Assembly (NCBI GenBank): GCA_902803305.1
Contig: CADCPL010000016.1
Span: 1-5,905, forward strand
DNA: 5,905 nt
Origin: an uncultured Lachnospiraceae bacterium
GTDB taxonomy: Bacteria; Bacillota; Clostridia; Lachnospirales; Lachnospiraceae
Direction: 5' to 3'
Shown: positions 1-4,783 of the stretch, in pieces
How the letters are laid out: each line of letters opens with the position of its first letter
How positions within the stretch are numbered: the stretch's first letter is position 1
Position numbers and translations under genes: made by a program
Notes under the pieces: model-generated
What the model was told of the DNA's origin: nothing
Seen by the model: only the letters and a program-made list of their open reading frames with translations
Databases searched by the model: none

Positions 1-94
1 AGACAGTGCAACGCTGTTTGAAAAGACGGACGAAGCAATGTATGAATCAAAGAAAAAAGGAAAACATACATATACTTTCTATAACGAAACTTGA
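1..94 (+). CDS. C-terminal fragment of a GGDEF (diguanylate cyclase-type) protein, 5' truncated
   Basis: Only the last 30 codons are inside the window; the first full codon begins at base 2 and TGA ends at 94. The peptide contains LFEKTDEAMYESKKKGKHTY, which fits the conserved end of GGDEF domains (pattern: x-x-A-D-x-A-M-Y-x-A-K-x-x-G-[RK]-N-x-x). GGDEF proteins make cyclic di-GMP from two GTP molecules; the catalytic GG(D/E)EF loop itself lies upstream of the window, so activity cannot be judged. The protein ends about ten residues after this helix, so no domain follows the GGDEF. The gene is followed by a hairpin cluster with a good intrinsic terminator and converges on the lipoprotein gene. 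The family call is fairly sure from the short motif; a degenerate, non-catalytic GGDEF cannot be excluded. Confidence 0.8.
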   Translation, partial: DSATLFEKTDEAMYESKKKGKHTYTFYNET

Positions 95-135
95 GAAGGA
101 ACCGGATGCCATCATTCGGTGGCTTGAAAAATAAC

Positions 136-159
136 AGGCACGTTCTTCGGAACGTGTCT
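136..159. terminator. Stable UUCG-capped hairpin, candidate terminator for the lipoprotein gene on the minus strand
   Basis: Bases 136-145 pair with 150-159 (10 bp including one G-T), closed by a C(UUCG)G tetraloop at 145-150, an exceptionally stable RNA cap on the + strand. On the minus strand the stem is followed by GTTATTTTTC, a usable U-rich tract about 75 bases past the lipoprotein stop. On the + strand no T-run follows, so there it would act only as a structure ahead of the 168-197 terminator. A smaller hairpin (108-113 with 118-123, one G-T) precedes it. Confidence 0.55.
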
Positions 160-167
160 ACAGTCTG

Positions 168-197
168 AAACCTCACGTGTAAACATGAGGTTTTTTT
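168..197 (+). terminator. Rho-independent terminator of the GGDEF gene
   Basis: AAACCTCA (168-175) pairs with TGAGGTTT (186-193). The stem can extend past one C-A mismatch through 177-178/183-184 to a GTAA loop. The T-run is 191-197. It lies 73 bases after the GGDEF stop codon and has the classic GC stem plus T7 form. Confidence 0.8.
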
Positions 198-233
198 GGG
201 GGAGGATTCTTTAGGACCAAGTATTAAACAATG

Positions 234-1085
234 TTAAGGGTTAAATACAAGCCCGTAATAATCCTCTATTGCTACCATCCAGACGGCAAGATACTCGTCC
301 TTGAACATTTCGGATACATATTCTGTTTTGCCGTTGTTCATATAGACAGTACGATCTCTGTAATTAACGAGCCATGTGTCGTCTTTGCCGTATATGGTAA
401 GGTGATAAACATATTCTGCAGCATTATTTGCATCGAGATAGCAGTCATTTATCTTTACATCCGTATCATGAAAATTGTTAGCCATTGCAAGTGACATTAC
501 CAGATCTTTTTCTATGGTGTCGGGATCAGATAAATCTTTGTCAACAAGCATTACTGCGAGCATGTCATAAAAGAAATCTCTGTTGATGGTGCGGCCTTTT
601 TCCAAAACAACAGAGTCAATGTAGTCAAGAAATCCCTTAAGGTCTTTTCCCGCGTATAAAACCGACGAGCCATTTAATCCACCGTTTGGAATGACCGTCA
701 GATCGTTTCCGTCCGCGTAGACATCCGTGTAACTGTATACTGTTTTCTCTCCGGCGGGTGTGGTGGCTGAACTATTGGAAACGTCATCTGTCTGCTCCGT
801 ATCGATCTCTGTATCTTTATCCGGGGAGTTTGTATTAATATTGGTATCAAATTTAAGATCATTGATGGCATCGATCGATTTATTGAGAGAATCCAGATCT
901 ATGTCTGCATTTATATCTGCACTTATCTCGGGGATGCTTTGAGTATCCGAAACAGACGATACCTCATCTGAATTTGTGGAACTGCCCCTGCCCGAACCTC
1001 CCGAACAGCCTGCAAGGGACAGAGCGGATATAAGAATAATAGCTGTAGCGCAGACAGCGTGTCGTGAATTAACAGTTTTTTTCAT
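234..1085 (-). CDS. Secreted lipoprotein of unknown function, with a Ser/Asp-rich linker and a C-terminal globular domain
   Basis: The product is 283 residues. A basic N-terminus (MKK, R8) and a hydrophobic stretch (about 11-25) lead to the lipobox LSLAGC with Cys27, so it should be exported, lipidated and anchored on the outer face of the cytoplasmic membrane. Residues 28 to about 115 are low in complexity, rich in Ser, Gly, Asp and Asn, and probably disordered. Residues about 116-283 look folded, with aromatic-rich strands and helices, and end in an EDYYGL segment close to the C-terminus. I do not recognise this domain. The ATG at 1085 is preferred over an in-frame GTG at 1103 because AAAGGA (1100-1095) lies 9 bases upstream of the ATG. 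The gene is monocistronic, divergent from the 143-residue gene and convergent with the GGDEF gene. Being a lipoprotein is well supported; function is unknown. Confidence 0.85.
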   Translation of the reverse strand: MKKTVNSRHAVCATAIILISALSLAGCSGGSGRGSSTNSDEVSSVSDTQSIPEISADINADIDLDSLNKSIDAINDLKFDTNINTNSPDKDTEIDTEQTDDVSNSSATTPAGEKTVYSYTDVYADGNDLTVIPNGGLNGSSVLYAGKDLKGFLDYIDSVVLEKGRTINRDFFYDMLAVMLVDKDLSDPDTIEKDLVMSLAMANNFHDTDVKINDCYLDANNAAEYVYHLTIYGKDDTWLVNYRDRTVYMNNGKTEYVSEMFKDEYLAVWMVAIEDYYGLVFNP

Positions 1086-1112
1086 TTCCAGGATTCCTTT
1101 CACATGTTTTGG

Positions 1113-1124
1113 GATTGATCAATC
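1113..1124. promoter_or_regulatory. Perfect 12-bp palindrome at the predicted lipoprotein transcription start
   Basis: GATTGATCAATC is its own reverse complement. It straddles the start site predicted from the -10 at 1133-1128, a position where a bound dimeric repressor would block transcription. The operator role is inference, and no regulator is identified. Confidence 0.35.
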
Positions 1125-1127
1125 TAA

Positions 1128-1156
1128 ATTATAAGAATACAAGGTGATTATAACAT
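1128..1156 (-). promoter_or_regulatory. Candidate sigma-A promoter of the lipoprotein gene
   Basis: On the minus strand a perfect TATAAT (1133-1128) lies 17 bp from a weak -35 ATGTTA (1156-1151, 3 of 6 matches). Transcription would start near 1121, giving a leader of about 35 bases. Two further TATAAT matches on the same strand (1152-1147 and 1168-1163) make the exact choice uncertain. Confidence 0.45.
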
Positions 1157-1164
1157 GATATAAT
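1136..1164 (+). promoter_or_regulatory. Candidate sigma-A promoter of the 143-residue gene
   Basis: TATAAT at 1159-1164 is preceded, after a 17-bp spacer, by AATACA at 1136-1141 (3 of 6 to TTGACA). The predicted start near 1171 gives a leader of about 34 bases that contains AAGGAG. It overlaps the divergent lipoprotein promoter, so the two could compete for polymerase. Confidence 0.5.
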
Positions 1165-1171
1165 TATAACA
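1147..1171. repeat. Direct repeat of ATTATAACA in the divergent promoter region
   Basis: The 9-mer ATTATAACA occurs at 1147-1155 and again at 1163-1171, with starts 16 bp apart. On the minus strand each copy reads TGTTATAAT, an extended -10 type sequence. It could be tandem promoters or a tandem protein site, or chance in AT-rich DNA. Confidence 0.4.
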
Positions 1172-1204
1172 GTTATTAAAAGATGGATATGTAAGGAGAC
1201 CGTC

Positions 1205-1636
1205 ATGGCTATTATTCCCATTAAGGATATACCTCAACCAAGAAATTTAGCACCTACACAAAGAGATTTCATACGCGCTGACATAAGAGAAGCCATAAAA
1301 CTCGGAGTGTCCAAATTCGAGTTTGATGGTGAATATTACAAATACAATACGCTCAAAAACAACGCGAAAGAGGCTTTCAAATCGCTCTTTATCAACGAGA
1401 TATACAATCCCGGAGTTGCAAAAGCCGAAAAACGCCTGAAAAAAGAACTCCCTGCTGAAACCATTACTCTGCCCACATACGAAAAATATATCGATAAAGC
1501 GGCAACATTTTCGACAGTAAAATCTAAAGACAGAGTACATGTATATTGCGCGCTTGATCTGAATCTCATAAACGGGATAGACGGCTATTTGTATATAGAC
1601 GCACTTAAAGCGTTATATAAGAATTTACCCCGATAA
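1205..1636 (+). CDS. Uncharacterised 143-residue soluble protein
   Basis: ATG at 1205 follows AAGGAG (1193-1198) with a 6-base spacer, so the start is firm. There is no signal peptide, no membrane segment and only one cysteine. The protein is rich in Lys, Tyr and Ala, with an N-terminal region that looks helical around IRADIREAIKLG, then a short strand-like KFEFDGEYYKYN, a Lys/Glu-rich helix (about 50-85) and a final block with HVYCALDLNLI. I do not recognise a family and assign no function. Its base composition is AT-rich (about 38 percent GC in one hand-counted 60-base line, against about 55 percent in a line of the dehydrogenase), as for the lipoprotein, which may mark both as accessory genes. 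No convincing terminator follows it. Confidence 0.8.
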   Translation: MAIIPIKDIPQPRNLAPTQRDFIRADIREAIKLGVSKFEFDGEYYKYNTLKNNAKEAFKSLFINEIYNPGVAKAEKRLKKELPAETITLPTYEKYIDKAATFSTVKSKDRVHVYCALDLNLINGIDGYLYIDALKALYKNLPR

Positions 1637-1805
1637 TATTCATAAGTAACCTTTTCAAGACGGTTCCTTTTCTTGTGATCTTGTTTTCGATAAACAGTAT
1701 CCACCCTATAACTCTTCTTTCGGTGATAAATACCTGGATCTTTTAAATGATCAGTTGATAAAATAGAGGTTTACATAATCAGAAAACAGTGCAATAATAC
1801 AGTTT
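1637..1805. other. 169-bp intergenic spacer between the 143-residue gene and the histidine kinase
   Basis: The spacer has no recognisable RNA gene and no strong terminator; only weak stems such as CAAGA (1656-1660) with TCTTG (1671-1675) are seen. It carries the kinase promoter at 1770-1798. An upstream alternative has -10 TAAAAT (1759-1764) and a weak -35 TGGATC (1735-1740, 18-bp spacer). Two frames stay open through much of it, without a plausible start and ribosome binding site. Confidence 0.6.
1770..1798 (+). promoter_or_regulatory. Candidate sigma-A promoter immediately upstream of the histidine kinase
   Basis: TTTACA (1770-1775), a 17-bp spacer and AATAAT (1793-1798) give 4 of 6 and 5 of 6 consensus matches. 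Initiation 6-8 bases after the -10 falls at 1804-1806, practically on the A of the kinase ATG, which would give a leaderless mRNA. No Shine-Dalgarno sequence lies before that ATG. Confidence 0.5.
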
Positions 1806-3947
1806 ATGAAGCCTAAGAAAAAACTTATCCGACAATATACATATGCAGTTGCTTTTTTTGTTGTGGTAACGATGACGATATCCGCTATCGTGACATATTT
1901 TGCACAGATGAACCAGTATAAAGAGCTGGCCAAGGACAGGATAAGGGCTGTCGGAGACGGTCTTGTTGCAAAACTGCTCGAGGATCCGCAGGATTTTCTC
2001 GACTACATGAACTACTACAAAGATCATTATGAAGAACTTCGCATCCCGTGTGATTTTGACGAATGTATAACGGCAAGAGATAAGTTCTTCAGCGAGTTCA
2101 GATCAGAGTATCCCGACAAGACGTTCAGGTTGACTGTTGACAAGGATGAGATGCCCGAGCGGCTTCAGAATCTCTATTACACATATCGCCATGAGTATTT
2201 CCTTCTTGAATTTGAGAAAGCAAGAGAAGCTTACGGACTTCCGTATACGTATTTTCTTCTGTGCGACGATGAGAGTCATTACACGACATACATGATAGAC
2301 GGTGAGCGTACCGAGGATAAGAATCATCCGGGCTATCTGTACATGGGTGATTCCTATTATGAGGAGCCGAGCGAACATACACTTCTCTGGAACACATATC
2401 ACAACGGCATCAGATACGATGATGTATACGAGTGGGATAATAGATGGGGCAACACCTACAGCTGTTATACTCCGCTTGTGATAGACGGTGAGTGTGTGGG
2501 ACTTGTCGTGACCGAGATCAGTGTTTCGGATGTTAACACGATGATACTTAAGAATACGGCGCTTCTCATTCTGCAACTTGGGACTCTGCTTACCATTCTT
2601 TCGGGAGTTCTCCTTTTTGTTATCAACAGGAACCATATCAAGAGGATCGACCATCTGTCGGAACAGATAAGTGATTTTGCTTCCACCAGGGCATACGATA
2701 CTGTTGATGCTATCAGACAGTATCCATACGGCGATGATGAGATCAATACACTCGCCCAGAATACCGCGGACATGATCAGGGATCTTCAGGTACATGAGGC
2801 GAAGGTCGCACAGGCGGCACAGTTCAAGAGTGATTTTCTGGCCAATATGAGTCATGAGATCAGGACTCCGATGAATGCGATAGTCGGTCTGTCGGAGATG
2901 GCGGTAAAGGAAGAAGATCCCGATAAGAAAAAAGAGTACATTAACAAGATCAATTCCGCTGCCAATACGATGCTCGTTATTATAAGTGATATACTTGACT
3001 TCACTCAGATCGAAGCCGGCAGGGTGGAGATCGTACCGGTTGATTATGATGTCAGGAAGATGGTCCAGGAGGTTGTGGGCGCTTTGTCTATGGGCCTTAA
3101 AGCCAAACCGGTCAAGATGAATCTGAACATAAGTCCGAGTATTCCGCAGTTTCTCTGCGGAGACTATGCGAGGATCAGGCAGATACTTGGAAATGTCATA
3201 GGTAATGCGGTCAAGTTCACAAAAGAGGGTTCGGTAACGATCAATCTTGATCATGAATCCGTAAGCGACGGCGAGATCAATTTGAAGATCCGTGTTGCGG
3301 ATACCGGTATCGGAATAATGAAGCAGGACTATGATATGATCTTTGAGTCCTTCTCTCAGGTAGACAGCAAGCGTAATCGTGAGGCCGAAGGAACGGGTCT
3401 CGGACTTGCCATCACACAGCGCCTCGTCAAACTGATGAACGGAACGATAGAGGTTGAGAGTGAGTATGGCGTAGGAAGCGTATTTAGGATATCGATACCG
3501 CAGAAGATAGCCGAATCGGCCGATGATAAACAGGAGACGCCGGCACCGGAGAAGTTTCATGCACCATCCGCAGCTGTTCTTGTGGTTGATGACAATTCGG
3601 TCAATCTGTTCGTTGCCAAGAGTCTGCTCGGGATGTTCGGTATCGAGCCTACATGCGTAAGCAGCGGAGAACAGGCTATCAAAGCCTGTGAAAACAGATC
3701 ATATGATATTATTCTCATGGATCACATGATGCCGAAGATGGACGGAGTTGAAGCCATGAACATCATACGCGAGAAGTTCCCTGCATATAAGAGTGTTCCG
3801 ATCATAGCTTTTACAGCCAATGCAGTTGAGGAAGCAAGAGACCTTCTCCTGAACGAGGGCATGGACGACTTCCTTGCCAAGCCGGTCAAAGGCTCAGATA
3901 TTGAAGCGATCATGCGCAAATGGCTACCTAAGGAGAAGATCGGTTAA
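1806..3947 (+). CDS. Membrane hybrid sensor histidine kinase with C-terminal receiver domain
   Basis: The product is 713 residues. TM1 is about 13-33. An extracytoplasmic sensor of about 200 residues ends in YTPLVIDGECVGLVVTEISV, which resembles the last strands of Cache/PAS-like sensors. TM2 is about 250-274, followed by a HAMP-like linker (about 275-330). HisKA holds the phosphoacceptor His350 in SHEIRTP. The HATPase has the N box (Asn463, Asn467 in NVIGNAVKFT), G1 DTGIGI (499-504), F box FESFSQ (513-518) and G2 GTGLGL (529-534). The receiver (about 588-705) has Asp595/Asp596, phosphoacceptor Asp639, Thr670 and Lys692. All catalytic residues are intact, so autophosphorylation at His350 and transfer to Asp639 are expected. 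No HPt domain or response regulator lies nearby, so its output partner is elsewhere and the ligand is unknown. The ATG at 1806 is the only sensible start, since TAA lies in frame at 1776, but it has no Shine-Dalgarno sequence. The 3' end overlaps the Rrf2 gene by 24 bp. Confidence 0.95.
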   Translation: MKPKKKLIRQYTYAVAFFVVVTMTISAIVTYFAQMNQYKELAKDRIRAVGDGLVAKLLEDPQDFLDYMNYYKDHYEELRIPCDFDECITARDKFFSEFRSEYPDKTFRLTVDKDEMPERLQNLYYTYRHEYFLLEFEKAREAYGLPYTYFLLCDDESHYTTYMIDGERTEDKNHPGYLYMGDSYYEEPSEHTLLWNTYHNGIRYDDVYEWDNRWGNTYSCYTPLVIDGECVGLVVTEISVSDVNTMILKNTALLILQLGTLLTILSGVLLFVINRNHIKRIDHLSEQISDFASTRAYDTVDAIRQYPYGDDEINTLAQNTADMIRDLQVHEAKVAQAAQFKSDFLANMSHEIRTPMNAIVGLSEMAVKEEDPDKKKEYINKINSAANTMLVIISDILDFTQIEAGRVEIVPVDYDVRKMVQEVVGALSMGLKAKPVKMNLNISPSIPQFLCGDYARIRQILGNVIGNAVKFTKEGSVTINLDHESVSDGEINLKIRVADTGIGIMKQDYDMIFESFSQVDSKRNREAEGTGLGLAITQRLVKLMNGTIEVESEYGVGSVFRISIPQKIAESADDKQETPAPEKFHAPSAAVLVVDDNSVNLFVAKSLLGMFGIEPTCVSSGEQAIKACENRSYDIILMDHMMPKMDGVEAMNIIREKFPAYKSVPIIAFTANAVEEARDLLLNEGMDDFLAKPVKGSDIEAIMRKWLPKEKIG

Positions 3948-4325
3948 TTTCTTTGAATGGAAAAAATCATGTACGAGTTTATCGTATTCCTCCCACATGG
4001 GAAGTGTTTCACACCTGTTCTTTCTCGGGCAGGTGTTCTTTTTTTCCGCAAGGCAGGCAACCGAGCTCATCGATCCTTCCGTAAGCTCGAGTATCTCACC
4101 GACGGTATAGTCTTCGGGTTTGCGGCATAGCCTGTAACCGCCGCCTTTTCCGCTGGCACCCGTCAGCAGGCCGCCGGCTACCATATCCTTGACTATGATC
4201 TCAAGATATTTTTTTGAAATATCCTGTCTCTCGGCGATATCCTTAAGAGGGGTATACCCGTCTTTTCCGTTCTTGGCAAGATCGATCATAACGCGAAGAG
4301 CGTAGCGTCCTTTTGTGGAGATCAT
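3924..4325 (-). CDS. Rrf2 family (IscR/NsrR-like) transcriptional regulator with three cluster-type cysteines
   Basis: The product is 133 residues, close to the usual family length. It opens with ISTKGRYALRVMIDLA, the standard Rrf2 start. A winged helix-turn-helix follows (about 25-66, including the recognition helix around ISKKYLEIIVKDM), with the wing SGKGGGYRL and then YTVGEILELTEG. Three cysteines, Cys91, Cys99 and Cys105 (C-x7-C-x5-C), occupy the region where IscR and NsrR bind an iron-sulfur cluster, so sensing of Fe-S status, redox or nitric oxide is likely; the exact signal is unknown. The ATG at 4325 is preferred to the in-frame GTG at 4334, because that GTG lies within AGAGGTG, which serves as the ribosome binding site 8 bases before the ATG. 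It is divergent from the 95-residue protein/dehydrogenase operon and convergent with the kinase. No isc, suf or cysteine synthesis genes are adjacent to hint at its regulon. Confidence 0.92.
   Translation of the reverse strand: MISTKGRYALRVMIDLAKNGKDGYTPLKDIAERQDISKKYLEIIVKDMVAGGLLTGASGKGGGYRLCRKPEDYTVGEILELTEGSMSSVACLAEKKNTCPRKNRCETLPMWEEYDKLVHDFFHSKKLTDLLLR
4011..4045 (+). terminator. Likely intrinsic terminator of the kinase, inside the antisense Rrf2 gene
   Basis: ACACCTG (4011-4017) pairs perfectly with CAGGTGT (4030-4036). Further pairing in the loop is possible (4018-4020 with 4027-4029, two G-T). The T-rich tail is 4037-4045 (TC then T7). It lies 64 bases after the kinase stop codon, and no other hairpin plus T-run was found between. 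On the minus strand it is coding sequence (residues 94-105 of Rrf2). Confidence 0.6.
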
Positions 4326-4345
4326 TTTTGTCACCTCTTACTTTC

Positions 4346-4382
4346 TTTACCCGCCTATTATACCGCAGGGCGAGTGGGTAAA
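4346..4382. promoter_or_regulatory. Inverted repeat TTTACCC-N23-GGGTAAA around the Rrf2 -10 box
   Basis: Seven-bp perfect arms at 4346-4352 and 4376-4382 are centred at 4364, next to the -10 box and covering the spacer and start site. Rrf2 proteins bind dyad sites as dimers and often repress their own genes, so this is a candidate autoregulatory operator. The assignment is inference; the arms do not match an IscR consensus that I can confirm. Confidence 0.4.
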
Positions 4383-4386
4383 TCAA
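4357..4386 (-). promoter_or_regulatory. Promoter of the Rrf2 gene
   Basis: On the minus strand TTGATT (4386-4381) and a perfect TATAAT (4362-4357) are separated by 18 bp. The predicted start is near 4350, giving a leader of about 25 bases with the AGAGG ribosome binding site. Confidence 0.65.
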
Positions 4387-4391
4387 TACAG

Positions 4392-4424
4392 ATATTGCTT
4401 GCCATCGTTTCGAGACGGCAATAT
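4392..4424. promoter_or_regulatory. Inverted repeat ATATTGC-N19-GCAATAT overlapping the operon promoter
   Basis: Seven-bp perfect arms at 4392-4398 and 4418-4424 flank and overlap the -35 and -10 boxes. A nested TTGCC (4399-4403)/GGCAA (4417-4421) pair shares the right arm, with TCG/CGA inside. A repressor bound here would exclude polymerase. The neighbouring Rrf2 protein is the obvious candidate, but its own dyad has different arms. Confidence 0.4.
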
Positions 4425-4427
4425 AAT
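4399..4427 (+). promoter_or_regulatory. Strong sigma-A promoter of the 95-residue protein/dehydrogenase operon
   Basis: TTGCCA (4399-4404, 5 of 6) and a perfect TATAAT (4422-4427) are separated by exactly 17 bp. The predicted start is near 4434, about 29 bases before the ATG. This is the best-formed promoter in the window. Confidence 0.75.
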
Positions 4428-4462
4428 TAAATCAACCGTTAACAGCAGTTAGTGAGGTCATT

Positions 4463-4750
4463 ATGGATCCGGAAGAGGAAAGAATCCAATATCTGTCCAG
4501 AGTCGGCAGGGAAAAGATATTCAAGCACGGAACATATACGGTCGTAAAAGAACGTCAGATCACACAGGATCATCCGTTCTATGCTATTCGTGAGCCCGAG
4601 CCGGAAGCCGGACCGGAACCTGAGACGGTTCCCGCTCCCGAAGCAGCTGCCGAGCCTGATCCCGCGCAGCTTGCAGGCCAGATCCTGTCGAGTAATTTTA
4701 AGGTCGGCCTCAGTCAGGAAGAAGTGGATGCACTGCTAAACGGCATGTAA
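4463..4750 (+). CDS. Small Pro/Glu-rich protein ending in a FliM-like LSQEEVDALLNG motif
   Basis: The product is 95 residues, and ATG at 4463 follows TGAGGT (4453-4458). There are three parts. Residues 1 to about 43 are charged and probably folded (LSRVGREKIFKHGTYTVVKE). Residues about 44-74 form a Pro/Glu/Ala linker with repeated EPE and PEP units, probably extended. The last residues are VGLSQEEVDALLNGM, where 83-94 closely match the N-terminal peptide of the flagellar switch proteins FliM and FliY (LSQxEIDALLNG), which in FliM binds phosphorylated CheY. Here the motif is at the C-terminus and no FliM or FliN core follows. There is no signal peptide or membrane segment. It is the first gene of a probable operon with the dehydrogenase (33-base gap) and divergent from Rrf2. 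A role as a receiver-binding tether is inference; the N-terminal part is unrecognised. Confidence 0.8.
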   Translation: MDPEEERIQYLSRVGREKIFKHGTYTVVKERQITQDHPFYAIREPEPEAGPEPETVPAPEAAAEPDPAQLAGQILSSNFKVGLSQEEVDALLNGM

Positions 4751-4783
4751 CAGTCAAAAGATCTCTGAGACGGAGAGTATATC

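Noticed and set aside
231..494. 87-codon + strand frame over the 3' end of the lipoprotein gene
   Set aside because: It is antisense to a well-supported gene and has no Shine-Dalgarno sequence; the preceding T-run belongs to the GGDEF terminator.
1691..1729. Sigma-28 (flagellar) promoter from TAAA (1691-1694) and GGTGATAA (1722-1729)
   Set aside because: The spacing between the elements is far longer than the roughly 15 bases of the consensus, and GGTGATAA differs from GCCGATAA.
2103..3560. 485-codon open frame on the minus strand opposite the kinase
   Set aside because: It lies wholly within the kinase gene, has no ribosome binding site or family features, and its Leu/Ile/Arg-rich composition is what the complement of the kinase codons would give.
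4463..4750. Truncated fliM or fliY gene
   Set aside because: The motif is at the C-terminus, is followed directly by a stop, and no FliM or FliN core is found in any frame before the dehydrogenase ATG 33 bases later.
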